This document shows, piece after piece, positions 7,708-17,520 of a DNA stretch of 64,000 nt (positions within the stretch are counted from its first letter, which is position 1; every line of letters starts with the position of its first letter). Source of the DNA: Ectothiorhodospira marina (GTDB taxonomy: Bacteria > Pseudomonadota > Gammaproteobacteria > Ectothiorhodospirales > Ectothiorhodospiraceae). The notes below the pieces were generated by a model. It was given only the letters and a program-made list of their open reading frames with translations, was not told the DNA's origin and made no database searches. The position numbers and the translations under genes were made by a program. The stretch is taken from positions 496,001 to 560,000 of the forward strand of contig NZ_FOAA01000001.1 of NCBI RefSeq assembly GCF_900109495.1, written 5' to 3'.

Positions 7708-8189
7708 TGCGGATTTTCCGCATCACGAAGGAAAAGTACCTGGAGGTCTATACCGGGTTGGGTGGCAGCTACAAAGACGGGGCTCGCTGGAATCTCCCTG
7801 GTACGCCGGTGCTTTATTTTGCATTGTCGGCGCCGGTCGCCATGCTGGAGATGGCGAATTACACGGTAACCCCGAGAATGGTGCCTCCGTCTTATCGCCT
7901 TGGAGTGTACGAGATTCCTGACGATACTCCCATTGAGTATCTGGCGCAGGAACATTGGCCTGAGGATTGGGCCCGCTTTCCTCATCCCGAATCCACGCAG
8001 AGGCTCGGCGATGAGTGGCTGAGAGAGGGAACGGGCCTGGGCTTGATTGTCCCGAGCTGCGCTGTGTCGGCAGGCCTCGGTGAAATTATGGTTGTCAATC
8101 CGCGGCATGAGTTGACCAAGCAGATCAAGCTCGTTGAAGTGCGGAGGGATATTTTCAATCCCAGAGCGTTTCCAGGTCTTGGCGATTAG
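7707..8189 (+). CDS. RES-domain toxin (NAD-degrading family)
   Basis: A 160-residue RES protein. It carries the N-terminal MRIFRITKEKY, then GGSYKDGARWNLPGTPVLYF with the conserved arginine and the RWN motif, then ALSAPVAMLEMANY carrying the conserved glutamate, and the C-terminal IVPSCAVSAGLGEIMVVNP with the conserved serine and asparagine-proline pair. Characterised RES toxins break down NAD+ and stop growth until the antitoxin is restored. The gene overlaps the antitoxin stop codon. All the key residues I can check are present, so it is probably active. A second, broken RES locus lies just downstream on the opposite strand. Confidence 0.92.
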   Translation: MRIFRITKEKYLEVYTGLGGSYKDGARWNLPGTPVLYFALSAPVAMLEMANYTVTPRMVPPSYRLGVYEIPDDTPIEYLAQEHWPEDWARFPHPESTQRLGDEWLREGTGLGLIVPSCAVSAGLGEIMVVNPRHELTKQIKLVEVRRDIFNPRAFPGLGD

Positions 8190-8252
8190 CGACCCTGAGC
8201 GGGCTTCGTAGGTAGTCGAGAAGGGGCTGCAGTCCATTGCAAAGCGGTCTCA

Positions 8253-8668
8253 TCAGCGCGCCCAACTGGACTGGTCGCGGGGTAGCTGCCCGTCCGGGTC
8301 GTTCACGGTGACGGAGTTGTCATCTGTGAGCCGGTCCGAGTATACGACCAGGTTCGTGCCCCCCTCGTGTGCCTGGCTCGGGAAGAGGAGGCCTGTGCAA
8401 CCACGGGCCCGAACCACGTCTGCAAGAACCCAGGTTGGAGGTTCAACGTGTAGATCGAATTTCAGGTGCCGCCAATCCTCGCGCCAGTCATGCCATAGCT
8501 CGTCCCAGGGTTCCCCGCGGTGTAACTGACGCAGGTCGACCAGATCACGCAGCGTCGCAGTGTAGGAACACATCGTGCAGGGTGGCAGGAAGGGTGAGGT
8601 CTGCTGGCCCACTGCGGGGTAAGCGCGGGAAACAAGGTGGTGCCGGAAGGCAGGTCGACGAGGATCAC
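8253..8668 (-). pseudogene. Decayed RES-domain toxin (internal deletion and frameshift)
   Basis: The GTG at 8668 starts a RES-like N-terminus (ILVDLPSGTTLFPALTPQWA) that overlaps the upstream stop by four bases. About 20 codons in, the reading frame breaks. RES homology resumes in another frame at SPFLPPCTMCSY and runs through PPTWVLADVVRARGCTGLLF to NDPDGQLPRDQSSW, the family's C-terminal signature. The middle part is absent, including the RWN motif and the Y...E segment that should follow it. The toxin is therefore almost certainly dead. It is a different RES subfamily from the intact copy at 7707, so it is not a simple duplicate. Confidence 0.8.
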
Positions 8669-8931
8669 CCGACGAACCCGGCGCTGATCGACTCCAGATA
8701 GCCGATCACATCCTCGGTCCGCCCTTCCTGTACCAGTTGCAGCAGGGTCTTGTGACGGAACGCAGGAACGGGCTCGTTCTTGACCAGGAAGATGGCCCGC
8801 TGTGGGTCTTCCAGATCGTAGTGATGGGAAATATTGCCGTAGCTGCGGGTGATGCGGTTACCTTGCTCCCATAGCCTTCGCGTACCTGCCGCCGGAGTTG
8901 TCGATCGAGCCACATCCTTTCTGCCCCCCAA
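8665..8931 (-). CDS. Small antitoxin-like protein paired with the decayed RES gene
   Basis: An 88-residue protein. Its C-terminal part (KTLLQLVQEGRTEDVIGYLE, then SISAGFVG) has the helix-turn-helix length and SxxAGxxG-like ending seen in short toxin-binding antitoxin domains of RES systems. Its stop codon overlaps the RES start by four bases, as in intact operons. I infer that it was the antitoxin of the broken RES toxin and may still be expressed. The N-terminus (MGGRKDVARSTTPAAG) is weakly conserved in character and the start could lie further in. Function assigned from position plus a modest sequence likeness. Confidence 0.55.
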   Translation of the reverse strand: MGGRKDVARSTTPAAGTRRLWEQGNRITRSYGNISHHYDLEDPQRAIFLVKNEPVPAFRHKTLLQLVQEGRTEDVIGYLESISAGFVG

Positions 8932-9108
8932 GTTGAACCAAGGTTGGCTTTTAGCTGAGTCTAGTGCTCATTGGCATAAGATCAACCGGGGAATTCGCTC
9001 CCGGGGGTATATGTGCACCTGCCCAACACGGGCCGCTACCTTGCTCCAGGAACTCATGTGGTCACTGCTGTCCCAATCCATGTAAGCCATCAGAAAAAGG
9101 AGGCAGTC

Positions 9109-9537
9109 ATGAAGATCGCCGACGCGATGACAAAGAGTATCGACACCATCACCGGTGGATCATCGATTACAGACGCAGCCAGGAAAATGCGGGATATGGG
9201 GACTGGTTTTCTGCCAGTCACCGATGCTGACCAGGAACGGTTGATCGGTGTCACGACCGACCGGGACATGGTCATTCGTTGCCTCGCCGAGGGCAAGGAT
9301 CCTTCCCATACCCCGGTCCAGGAAGCCATGAGTGAGAAGGTTCTGTACTGCTTTGCCAACGACGAGCTGGATGCCGCCGCGCAAAGCATGGCCGATCAAC
9401 AGGTCTATCGGCTGGTCGTCCTGGACAGCCCGGAATCCAAGCGCCTGAGCGGCATCATCACCGTGGGTGATATTCGCCGCCATGGGGACGAAGCGGCCGC
9501 CGAGCGGGCCGCAGAGAGGATTGCGGACGCCGCTTGA
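9109..9537 (+). CDS. Two-CBS-domain protein
   Basis: A 142-residue stand-alone CBS pair. CBS1 holds AMTKSIDTITGGSSITDAAR and GVTTDRDMVIRCLAEGKDP. CBS2 holds AMSEKVLYCFANDELDAAAQ and SGIITVGDIRRHGDE. The TDRDM and GDIRR stretches are the usual nucleotide-binding ends. Such Bateman modules bind adenosyl ligands and act as small regulators. A good ribosome site (AAGGAGG) lies eight bases before the ATG at 9109, while the longer open frame upstream lacks one. It runs in the same direction as the rhodanese gene 90 bases downstream, and the two may share a transcript. Confidence 0.88.
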   Translation: MKIADAMTKSIDTITGGSSITDAARKMRDMGTGFLPVTDADQERLIGVTTDRDMVIRCLAEGKDPSHTPVQEAMSEKVLYCFANDELDAAAQSMADQQVYRLVVLDSPESKRLSGIITVGDIRRHGDEAAAERAAERIADAA

Positions 9538-9627
9538 ACCTCCGACGGCCTGCAGGACCGCTGCCTGCGGAAGGGATTCCGCTCGACTGACATGCACCGA
9601 ACCTGCATCGACATGAGGAGTTCAGAC

Positions 9628-9954
9628 ATGAAAACCATCGATCGTGAACAACTCAAGCGAATGAATGAAGAGCATCATGAGGATTTCATCCTCATCAACG
9701 TGCTTCCCCGGGAGGTCTTCAATAAACGACACATCCGGACTTCCATCAACATCCCCGTGGGATCCGATGACTTTGCCGAGCAGGTGGATCGCGTCGCCGG
9801 GGGCAAGGATCGCAAGATCGTGGTCTATTGCGCCAACTTCGACTGCGATGCCTCCCGCAAGGCCGCGGCGAAGCTCGACAATACCGGCTTCACTGATGTC
9901 CTCGACTATGAGGGCGGCACCCAGGACTGGTTCGAGCAGAAAAAAGCCGCCTGA
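9628..9954 (+). CDS. Single-domain rhodanese
   Basis: A 108-residue rhodanese domain. It has ILINVLPREVFNKRHIRTSI (substrate-channel aspartate replaced by asparagine: INV, not IDV), the active-site loop VVYCANFDCDAS with the catalytic cysteine, and the closing GFTDVLDYEGGTQDW. It likely moves sulfane sulfur or binds persulfide carriers, a common activity in sulfur-oxidising phototrophs. GAGGAG precedes the ATG at 9628. The CBS-domain gene upstream is on the same strand. Nothing in the sequence shows the specific substrate. Confidence 0.88.
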   Translation: MKTIDREQLKRMNEEHHEDFILINVLPREVFNKRHIRTSINIPVGSDDFAEQVDRVAGGKDRKIVVYCANFDCDASRKAAAKLDNTGFTDVLDYEGGTQDWFEQKKAA

Positions 9955-9976
9955 GTGTCGTGTAGGTCAATTGGCC

Positions 9977-10425
9977 TTAAAAGGCGGACACCAGGGCATT
10001 GTGCTGGTGGTCGGTTGCCTGATCATCGATGATCAGTACGCTGCGCCAACCGCCGGCCAGGGCATTGCCCGGGATATGCGCCACATTGTGGCCCTCGGCA
10101 TGCGCAATCAAGCCCTCGAGGATGTGCCGGACGGCCTGGATGTAGACCTGGAAGCGGCCGTCAGGGGCCGCCTTGGCTCCGTGGAAGGCGCCGGGAAACG
10201 TTCCCTGGTGGGGATGATGCTGGTCGAATGCGGCTCGCGGATGCTTTCTGCTGCTGAATCCTCGCCGCGCTGCAAATGCCCGTAGACCCGGTAGTCGATG
10301 GCATGGATGTAGTGGAACGAGGTCGCGCCGTCGACATCGTGCTCCCGCGCCACCTCGGCCGATCGCGCGTTCCAGTCGATCACCTGTGGCCAGTCGCCCA
10401 GGCACACATAGATGTGCGAGGTCGA
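9977..10425 (-). pseudogene. Fragment of a TPR-type hypothetical protein
   Basis: Next to the tRNA terminator, the minus strand reads SHIYVCLGDWPQVIDWNARS and then HYIHAIDYRVYGHLQRGED. This matches, from memory, a family of TPR proteins with the pattern PSHIYVRLGDW...HALDYLVYAYLQ. The start is cut off at the tRNA side, and the later sequence continues in a different frame (for example VYIQAVRHILEGLIAHAEGH) with no clear family. I read it as a truncated, frameshifted gene remnant left by a rearrangement at the tRNA. The 3' part could be an unrelated frame. Confidence 0.5.
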
Positions 10426-10428
10426 GCG

Positions 10429-10473
10429 AAAAAAGCCCTTCTATAAGCTTATGAATAAGAAAGGCTTTTTATT
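10429..10473 (-). terminator. Rho-independent terminator of tRNA-Ala
   Basis: The inverted repeat AAAAAGCC...GGCTTTTTT, with an interrupted stem through TTCTTAT and a loop at AAGCTT, lies just after the tRNA on the minus strand and ends in a T run. The T/A runs on both sides make it potentially bidirectional. Confidence 0.8.
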
Positions 10474-10478
10474 TTTTC

Positions 10479-10554
10479 TGGTGGAGCGGATGGGAGTCGA
10501 ACCCACGACCTCAGCAGTGCGATTGCTGCGCTCTCCCAACTGAGCTACCGCCCC
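10479..10554 (-). tRNA. tRNA-Ala (anticodon CGC)
   Basis: A 76-base cloverleaf including an encoded CCA end. The acceptor stem GGGGCGG/CCGCTCC carries the G3-U70 pair that identifies alanine tRNAs. The anticodon stem is CAGCA/TGCTG around the seven-base loop ATCGCAC, giving anticodon CGC (reads GCG). The D-stem GCTC/GAGC and the T-arm GTGGG-TTCGACT-CCCAT are intact. A terminator follows directly. Confidence 0.96.
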
Positions 10555-10604
10555 ATGTGCGCTGAGTATAAGTCAGCGCAGGCCTTGTTTGCCAGGGGCG
10601 GCGC

Positions 10605-12782
10605 TCAGGTGGAAATGGGCTTGAGCAGGATGCCCGCCAGCGGAGGCAGCGTGAGCACCACGGAGTAGGGGCGTCCCATCCAGGGCAGGTCTTCGGCCTC
10701 CACTTCCAGGTTGCCCAGGTTGCTGCCGCCGTAGAAGTGGGAGTCGGAGTTGAAGATCTCCCGGTAACGGCCTGGGGCTGGCACGCCAATGCGGTAACCC
10801 TCCCGGGGCGCGGGGGTGAAGTTCAGGGCCGTGAGGATGAAGTCATTTTTCTCTTCGCCCTTGCGGATGAAGCTGAGTACCGACTGGGCGGCGTCGTGGC
10901 AGTCGATCCATTCAAAGCCCTGCCACTCGAAATCGAAGTGATGCAGTGCCCCCTCGCGGGCGTAGAGGGCATTGAGATCGGCCACCAGTTGCTTCACGCC
11001 ACTGTGGAAGGGGAATTGCAGCAGATACCACTCCAGTTCCCGGGCATCGTCCCACTCATTGCCCTGGCCGTATTCGCAGCCCATGAACAGCAGTTTCTTC
11101 CCTGGGTAGGACCACATCAGGGTGTATAGCAGGCGCAGGTTGGCAAAGCGTTGCCATTCGTCTCCCGGCATGCGGTAGAGCAGCGAGCGCTTGCCGTGCA
11201 CCACCTCGTCGTGGGAGAAGGGCAGGACGAAGTTCTCGGTGAAGGCGTAGAGCAGGCCGAAGGTGAGCTGGTCGTGGTGGTAGTGACGGTGGATGGGGTC
11301 CTTCTTGATGTATTCCAGGGTGTCGTTCATCCACCCCATGTTCCACTTGAGTGAGAAGCCCAGGCCACCCAGCCAGGTGGGGCGCGTGACCTGGGGCCAG
11401 GAGGTGGATTCCTCGGCCATGATCAGGGCGCCGGGGTGATTACCCTGCACGCTACTGTTGAGATCCCGCAGGAATTCGATGGCGTCCAGGTTCTCCTGGC
11501 CCCCGAACTTGTTGGGAACCCATTCGCCCTCTTCACGGGAATAGTTCAGGTAGAGCATGGAGGCCACGGCATCCACCCGCAGGCCATCGATGTGAAATTC
11601 CTCCACCCAGTACATGGCGCTGGAGACGAGGAAGTTACGCACCTCGTTGCGTCCATAGTTGAAGATCAGCGTGCCCCAGTCACGGTGTTCGCCCATGCGG
11701 GGGTCTTCATGCTCGTACAGGGCGCTGCCATCGAACCGGGCCAGGGCGTGCGCGTCCTTGGGGAAATGCCCTGGGGCCCAGTCCAGCAATACACCAATAC
11801 CCTGTTCATGGCAGTGATTGACAAAATCCCGGAAGTCGTCGGGGCTGCCAAAACGGCTGGTGGGGGCGTAATAGCCAGTGGTCTGGTAGCCCCAGGAGCC
11901 GTCGAAGGGGTGTTCGGTGATTGGCAGCAGTTCGATGTGGGTGAAGCCCATCTCCTTCACATAAGGGACCAGCGAGCGGGCCAGCTCTCGGTAGTTGAGG
12001 AACTCCCCATCGCTGCCAAGACGCCAGGAGCCCAGGTGAACCTCGTAGATGGACATGGGGCGGTGCAGCCAGGCATCACCGGCACGCTGTTGCAGCCAGG
12101 CCTCGTCGGACCAGGGGAAGGGTTCCGGATCATGGACCACGGCGGCGGTTTGCGGTCGTAACTCGAAACGCTGTCCATAGGGGTCGGTCTTGACCTGGGT
12201 GACCCCGGTGTCCCGGTTACGGATTTCATACTTGTACAGTGCGCCGGGCTCCAGGCCAGGCAGGAAGAATTCCCACACTCCGCTGCCGCCGCGCACTCGC
12301 ATGGTGTGGCAACGGCCATCCCAGCGATTGAAGTCGCCCACTACGGAAACCCGTTCGGCAGAAGGGGCCCACACGGCAAAGCGCACGCCCTCAATGCCAT
12401 TCACCTCGTGGGCATGGGCCCCCAGGAAGCGGTAGGCATGCCAGTGCCGGCCTTCATTGAACAGATGGATGTCAAAATCCGATACTACGGGACCAAAGCT
12501 GTAGGGGTCGTAGTCGATGTGTTCCTGGCCGTGGCCGTCGTCCCAGCGGAGGCGATAATGCTCAGGCAGGGCGTCCAGGGGACCGCGCCACTCGAAGATG
12601 CCTCGGTCATGGACCTTTTCCATGGGCTCGTCCAGGTCGTCGAGCCAGGCCTGGGCAGCGTAGGGCAGGTAGGCACGAACCACCCGTTGTTCCTGTTCCA
12701 CATGGCTGCCCAGCAGGCTGAACGGATCATGATGTCTGGCGTCCAGGATGCGTTGGATGTCGTCACGGTTGGTTGCACGCAT
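10605..12782 (-). CDS. glgB: 1,4-alpha-glucan branching enzyme
   Basis: A 725-residue GH13 enzyme that cuts alpha-1,4 chains and re-attaches them as alpha-1,6 branches in glycogen. In order it has the N-terminal CBM48 modules ([10 protein letters not shown], later [20 protein letters not shown]), the catalytic barrel with [13 protein letters not shown] (nucleophile Asp), MAEESTSWP (acid Glu) and [12 protein letters not shown], and the C-terminal all-beta domain. The start at 12782 ([12 protein letters not shown]) gives the usual family length; the longer upstream frame reaches into the intergenic region. It is divergent from glgC, and the roughly 190 bases between them should hold both promoters. 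Confidence 0.97.
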   Translation of the reverse strand: MRATNRDDIQRILDARHHDPFSLLGSHVEQEQRVVRAYLPYAAQAWLDDLDEPMEKVHDRGIFEWRGPLDALPEHYRLRWDDGHGQEHIDYDPYSFGPVVSDFDIHLFNEGRHWHAYRFLGAHAHEVNGIEGVRFAVWAPSAERVSVVGDFNRWDGRCHTMRVRGGSGVWEFFLPGLEPGALYKYEIRNRDTGVTQVKTDPYGQRFELRPQTAAVVHDPEPFPWSDEAWLQQRAGDAWLHRPMSIYEVHLGSWRLGSDGEFLNYRELARSLVPYVKEMGFTHIELLPITEHPFDGSWGYQTTGYYAPTSRFGSPDDFRDFVNHCHEQGIGVLLDWAPGHFPKDAHALARFDGSALYEHEDPRMGEHRDWGTLIFNYGRNEVRNFLVSSAMYWVEEFHIDGLRVDAVASMLYLNYSREEGEWVPNKFGGQENLDAIEFLRDLNSSVQGNHPGALIMAEESTSWPQVTRPTWLGGLGFSLKWNMGWMNDTLEYIKKDPIHRHYHHDQLTFGLLYAFTENFVLPFSHDEVVHGKRSLLYRMPGDEWQRFANLRLLYTLMWSYPGKKLLFMGCEYGQGNEWDDARELEWYLLQFPFHSGVKQLVADLNALYAREGALHHFDFEWQGFEWIDCHDAAQSVLSFIRKGEEKNDFILTALNFTPAPREGYRIGVPAPGRYREIFNSDSHFYGGSNLGNLEVEAEDLPWMGRPYSVVLTLPPLAGILLKPIST

Positions 12783-12973
12783 GTGGGTTCCCGTCCTGGT
12801 TCGGCGGTTGGGCCTGCCTTGATGTGGCGGCCGGAAAATGTAATAGAATCGAAATGATCGCGTACCATGATGGCAGGGAACGCGATGTGCCGGTCGGATG
12901 CGACCCTGCGAAAAAAACCTTAACATGCTCCAGGGGCCAAGTCCTCCACACACCCGGGTCAGAGAAGGCAGGT

Positions 12974-14239
12974 ATGAAACCACAATCCCAACGCTTCGTC
13001 AGCCGCATCACCCGAGACACCCTGGCACTCATACTGGCTGGCGGGCGTGGCTCCCGCCTCAAGCAGTTGACCCTATGGCGGGCCAAGCCTGCGGTGCCCT
13101 TTGGGGGGAAGTTCCGGATCATCGATTTTCCGCTCTCCAACTGCATCAACTCGGGCATTCGCCAGGTGGGTGTGATCACCCAGTACAAGGCGCATTCCCT
13201 GATTCAGCATGTGCAGCGGGGCTGGAGCTTCCTGCGCGGCGAATTTGGTGAGTTCATCGAGCTATGGCCGGCGCAACAGCGTATCGAGACCTCCTGGTAC
13301 AAGGGCACGGCCGATGCGGTATTTCAGAATCTGGACATCATCCGTGACCACGACCCCAGCTATGTGCTCATCCTGGCGGGGGATCATATCTACAAGATGG
13401 ACTATGGCGACATGATCGCCTACCACGTGGAGTCCGGCGCCGATATGACCGTGGGCTGCCTGGAGGTGGACCTGGACATGGCGCGCGGGTTTGGCGTGAT
13501 GGGGGTGGATGCCGATGGCCGGGTGGAACGTTTCGACGAGAAGCCCGAGCATCCTCAGCCGTTACCAGGCAAGACGGACAAGGCCCTGGCCTCCATGGGC
13601 ATCTACGTGTTCAACAAGGACTTTCTCTTCCTGCAACTGGTGGCGGATGCCGATACCCCGGGTTCGAGCCACGATTTTGGCAAGGACATCATTCCCAAGG
13701 TGCTCCAGTCCTGCCGGGTGATGGCCTATCCCTTTCGTGATGTACAGACCGGCACCCAGGCGTACTGGCGTGACGTGGGGACCATCGACTCCTATTGGAA
13801 GTCCAATCTGGAACTGATTGGGGTGACCCCGGAACTGAATCTTTACGACATGGACTGGCCCATCTGGACCTACCAGGAACAACTACCGCCAGCCAAGTTC
13901 GTGTTTGACGATGATGATCGACGCGGCATGGCTGTGGATTCCATGGTATCCGGTGGCTGCATCATCTCTGGATCGCTGGTACGCCATTCCCTGTTATTCT
14001 CCAATGTGACAGTGAACTCCTATGCCCAGGTGACCGATTCGGTCATCCTTCCGGATGTGGATGTCGGTCGTAACTGCGTGGTTCACAAGGCGGTCATCGA
14101 CAAGGGTTGCCGGATTCCGGAGGGAATGGTGATCGGCAGGGACCGAGAACAGGATGCCAAGCGTTTTTATGTCTCCGATGGCGGGGTGACGGTGGTCACG
14201 CCGGACATGCTCGGCAACATGCCTCATCATGGCGTTTGA
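12974..14239 (+). CDS. glgC: Glucose-1-phosphate adenylyltransferase
   Basis: A 421-residue enzyme making ADP-glucose from glucose-1-phosphate and ATP, the committed step of bacterial glycogen synthesis. It has the nucleotidyltransferase motif [14 protein letters not shown] followed by [19 protein letters not shown], the GTADAVFQN segment, the substrate region [20 protein letters not shown], and a left-handed beta-helix C-terminus (VTNSY...[13 protein letters not shown]). AGGCAG precedes the ATG at 12974. Its stop overlaps the start of the GH57 gene by 11 bases, so the two are probably one transcript. No glgA is in the window. Confidence 0.97.
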   Translation: MKPQSQRFVSRITRDTLALILAGGRGSRLKQLTLWRAKPAVPFGGKFRIIDFPLSNCINSGIRQVGVITQYKAHSLIQHVQRGWSFLRGEFGEFIELWPAQQRIETSWYKGTADAVFQNLDIIRDHDPSYVLILAGDHIYKMDYGDMIAYHVESGADMTVGCLEVDLDMARGFGVMGVDADGRVERFDEKPEHPQPLPGKTDKALASMGIYVFNKDFLFLQLVADADTPGSSHDFGKDIIPKVLQSCRVMAYPFRDVQTGTQAYWRDVGTIDSYWKSNLELIGVTPELNLYDMDWPIWTYQEQLPPAKFVFDDDDRRGMAVDSMVSGGCIISGSLVRHSLLFSNVTVNSYAQVTDSVILPDVDVGRNCVVHKAVIDKGCRIPEGMVIGRDREQDAKRFYVSDGGVTVVTPDMLGNMPHHGV

Positions 14240-15974
14240 CCCCTCGAACGCGGCGCACCCGCCGTTGAGGGTGGTGCTGTGCTGGCACATGCATCAGCCT
14301 CAGTACCTGGATGCCCACACCGGCGAATATGCACTGCCCTGGACGTATCTGCACGCCATCAAGGACTACGTGGATATGGCGGCGCACCTGGAAGCAGAAC
14401 CGGGTGCCCGGGCGGTGGTGAACTTTGCTCCCATCCTGCTGGATCAGATCGAGGACTATGCCCGCCAGGTGCGTGCCTTTCTCAAGGGAGAGGGTCAGAT
14501 CCATGACCCGGTCCTGGCACTGTTGGTGGCCGAACGGCCACCCGGTGACGCCTCCCAGCGACTGAACCTGGCGGAGGCCTGCACCCGCGCCAATCGTCAG
14601 CGTCTGATTGAACCCTTCGGGCCCTACCGACTGCTGGCAGACATGGTCACCTGGCTCAAGCAGCATCCGGATTATGTGTCCTATCAGGGGGATCACTTCT
14701 TTTTTGATCTCGTGACCTGGTATCACCTGGTCTGGCTGGGTGAGACGGTGCGCCGCACCGATCCTCGCATCCAGCCACTGATGAAGCAGGGCCGGGATTT
14801 CACCTTGGCGCAACGTCGGCAACTCCTGGAGGTGATCGAGGAATTGCTTGATGGCCTGCTGGGGCGTTACCGGCGCTTGGCGGAGTCCGGGCGGGTGGAG
14901 CTCTCCTTCACCCCTTATGCCCACCCCATCATGCCGCTGATGCTGGACATGGAATCGGCCCACGAGGCGGCGCCACAGGCAGAATTGCCGCAAAGTGGCC
15001 AGTATCCGGACGGCCGAGCCCGGGTGCAGTGGCATCTGCAGCGGGGACTGGAGAGCTTTGAAAGACACTTTGGCCGACGGCCAGCTGGCTGCTGGCCGTC
15101 GGAAGGCAGTGTCAGCGATGCCACTTTGACCCTGCTGGACGAGGCGGGTATCCGCTGGTCCGCTTCCGGAGAGGGTGTACTCACCCATTCCCTCAAGCAG
15201 GGCCGGGAAGAGGACCTGCCTGACGATCGCCACTGGTTATATCAGCCGTATCGTTTCCAGGATCGCGAACTGTCCTTATTCTTCCGTGACGACGGGTTGT
15301 CCGATTCCATTGGCTTTCGTTATACCGACTGGCATGGCGACGATGCGGTGGGGGATTTTGTCCATCATCTGGAAGAGATCGGTCAGCGCTGGCATCGCGA
15401 TTCAAACAACCACGGGCGTGGCGCCCTGGTCACAGTGATCCTGGATGGTGAGAATGCCTGGGAATATTATCCTGCCAATGGTTATTATTTCCTCTCGGCT
15501 CTTTACCGCCGCCTGGCAGCTCACACGGACATCGAACTTGCCACATTCAGTGATTGTCTCAATGCCAGACCACAGCGGGCGCTGGAACACGTCGTGGCGG
15601 GAAGCTGGGTGTACGGTAACTTTGATACCTGGGTGGGTTCCCGGGACAAGAATCGGGGCTGGGAGATGCTCATCCAGGCCAAGCAGATTTTTGACGAGGT
15701 GATGTCCCAAGGGCAGTTGACGCCGGCGCAGGCCGAAGCGGCCACGTTGCAACTGGCTGTGTGCGAAGGCTCGGACTGGTGCTGGTGGTTTGGTGACTAC
15801 AACCCCTCAGGGACCGTGAGCCTGTTTGAACGCTTGTACCGCCAACACCTGGTCCACCTCTACCGCCTGCTGGGAAAGACCCCGCCAGAGGAACTGTCGC
15901 ATGTACTCAGTCGGGGTAGCGGGGAGCCCGCTGCCGGGGGCGTCATGCGGCAGGGACAAAAATCGGACGGGTAA
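14229..15974 (+). CDS. Glycoside hydrolase family 57 enzyme
   Basis: A 581-residue GH57 protein. It has the N-terminal [12 protein letters not shown] motif and repeated barrel elements including [14 protein letters not shown]. The probable nucleophile Glu sits in [11 protein letters not shown] and the acid Asp in [16 protein letters not shown]-terminal helical bundle ends near [11 protein letters not shown]. Family members act as alpha-amylases, 4-alpha-glucanotransferases or branching enzymes on alpha-glucans. The start overlaps the glgC stop by 11 bases, and malQ follows 44 bases after its end, so it belongs to a glycogen synthesis and recycling operon. The exact reaction cannot be read from sequence alone. 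Confidence 0.9.
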   Translation: MAFDPSNAAHPPLRVVLCWHMHQPQYLDAHTGEYALPWTYLHAIKDYVDMAAHLEAEPGARAVVNFAPILLDQIEDYARQVRAFLKGEGQIHDPVLALLVAERPPGDASQRLNLAEACTRANRQRLIEPFGPYRLLADMVTWLKQHPDYVSYQGDHFFFDLVTWYHLVWLGETVRRTDPRIQPLMKQGRDFTLAQRRQLLEVIEELLDGLLGRYRRLAESGRVELSFTPYAHPIMPLMLDMESAHEAAPQAELPQSGQYPDGRARVQWHLQRGLESFERHFGRRPAGCWPSEGSVSDATLTLLDEAGIRWSASGEGVLTHSLKQGREEDLPDDRHWLYQPYRFQDRELSLFFRDDGLSDSIGFRYTDWHGDDAVGDFVHHLEEIGQRWHRDSNNHGRGALVTVILDGENAWEYYPANGYYFLSALYRRLAAHTDIELATFSDCLNARPQRALEHVVAGSWVYGNFDTWVGSRDKNRGWEMLIQAKQIFDEVMSQGQLTPAQAEAATLQLAVCEGSDWCWWFGDYNPSGTVSLFERLYRQHLVHLYRLLGKTPPEELSHVLSRGSGEPAAGGVMRQGQKSDG

Positions 15975-16018
15975 GCTCGCCAAAGAGCCCGGAATTCCAT
16001 GCATAGGACGGAGGAACT

Positions 16019-17512
16019 GTGTCCCAACACAGCGCCCAAGTACGATCCACCCTGGACCGGCGCCGCGCCGGTATCCTGCTTCATCCCACCTCCCTGCCCG
16101 GACCCGGTCAGCAGGGTGCGCTGGGGGCACAAGCCCACCGTTTCGTGGATTTCCTGGTTTCTGCCGGGGCCAGCGTCTGGCAGGTATTGCCCTTGAACCA
16201 GCCCCATGGGGGCGGTTCACCCTACCAGTGCATGTCGGTGCATGCCGGCAGCACCCAATTGATTTGCCTGGATGATTTGCAGGCGCGTGGTTGGCTGTCT
16301 GATGGGGCTCTGCTGGATGAGCAGGGCATGTTGGACCCCTTTGACTCTCAAGCCCTGCGTCAGGCCCATGAGGGGTTCATGGCCTCGGCAGATCGTGACG
16401 ATCAGCAGGCCCTGGAGGACTTCAAGGCGCGCCATGCCTTCTGGCTGGAGGATTATGTCCTGTATCTGGCTCTCAAGCGGGAGCAGGATCGGGCTCCGTG
16501 GTGGGAATGGGAATCAGAACTGCGGGACCGGGATCCCGAGGCCATGGAGGCGGCCCGCCAACGCCTGGCAGACACGCTGGCGCAGTATCGTTTCGAGCAG
16601 TTCCTGTTCTATCTGCAGTGGGCGGCGGTCAAGCAACACGCCAACCACCGGGGTATCCTGCTGTTTGGGGACATGCCCATCTTTGTGGCCCATGACAGTG
16701 CCGATGTCTGGGCGCATCGTGAACTCTTTGATCTGGATGAGCGGGGGCGACCGATGCATGTGGCGGGCGTGCCGCCGGATTATTTCTCTACCACGGGGCA
16801 GCGCTGGGGCAACCCCCATTACGATTGGAAGCGCATGCAGGAGAGCGGGTTTGCCTGGTGGATCGAGCGCATCGGTGCCGCCCTGGAGATGGTGGACCTG
16901 ATCCGCATCGATCACTTCCGGGGCTTCGAGGCCTACTGGTCCATCCCGGTGGAGGACGACACGGCCATCAACGGGCATTGGACTTTGGCACCGGGTCAGG
17001 CCCTGTTTCAGCGGCTGCGGGAGCATTTTGGCACCTTGCCCCTGGTGGCCGAGGACCTGGGGGTGATCACCGATGAGGTGGAGGCCCTGCGGGACGATAA
17101 CGGTCTGCCGGGAATGAAGATCCTGCAGTTCGCCTTCGAGGGGGGCGCCAGTAATCCCTATTTGCCGCATCGGCACGTGGCGAATGCGGTGGTCTATACC
17201 GGCACGCATGATAATGACACGACCCTGGGATGGTTCGAGTCCTGTGATGAAAGCTTGCAACAGCACGTTCTGGACTATCTGGGACGCCCGTCAGAACCCA
17301 TGCCATGGCCGCTGATTCGCAGCGCCCTGGCCTCGGTGGCGCGCCTGGCGGTGATTCCCATGCAGGATGCCCTGGTGTTGGACGGCACACACCGCATGAA
17401 TGTGCCCGGGACCACCTCGGACAATTGGGCATGGCGTTTTCAGTGGGATGAAGTGCCTGGAGAACTGACTTCCGACCTGCGTCATCTGATGGCGTTGTAC
17501 GGTCGGGAATAG
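16019..17512 (+). CDS. malQ: 4-alpha-glucanotransferase (amylomaltase)
   Basis: A 497-residue GH77 enzyme that moves maltodextrin segments between chains. Characteristic parts are GILLHPTSLPGPGQQGALG, WQVLPLNQPHGGGSPYQ (substrate loop), the catalytic stretch LIRIDHFRGFEAYWSIP, the acid Glu in VAEDLGVITDEVEALR, and the late YTGTHDNDTT. The GTG at 16019 is preceded by GGAGGA and gives a normal family length. It is the last gene of the glgC-GH57-malQ group and ends eight bases before a convergent gene, with no obvious terminator between. Confidence 0.96.
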   Translation: MSQHSAQVRSTLDRRRAGILLHPTSLPGPGQQGALGAQAHRFVDFLVSAGASVWQVLPLNQPHGGGSPYQCMSVHAGSTQLICLDDLQARGWLSDGALLDEQGMLDPFDSQALRQAHEGFMASADRDDQQALEDFKARHAFWLEDYVLYLALKREQDRAPWWEWESELRDRDPEAMEAARQRLADTLAQYRFEQFLFYLQWAAVKQHANHRGILLFGDMPIFVAHDSADVWAHRELFDLDERGRPMHVAGVPPDYFSTTGQRWGNPHYDWKRMQESGFAWWIERIGAALEMVDLIRIDHFRGFEAYWSIPVEDDTAINGHWTLAPGQALFQRLREHFGTLPLVAEDLGVITDEVEALRDDNGLPGMKILQFAFEGGASNPYLPHRHVANAVVYTGTHDNDTTLGWFESCDESLQQHVLDYLGRPSEPMPWPLIRSALASVARLAVIPMQDALVLDGTHRMNVPGTTSDNWAWRFQWDEVPGELTSDLRHLMALYGRE

Positions 17513-17520
17513 TGGACGGC

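Noticed and set aside
10540-10554. GGCGGTAGCT, matching the RfaH ops core
   Set aside because: It is part of the tRNA-Ala acceptor and D-arm sequence, not a polysaccharide operon leader.
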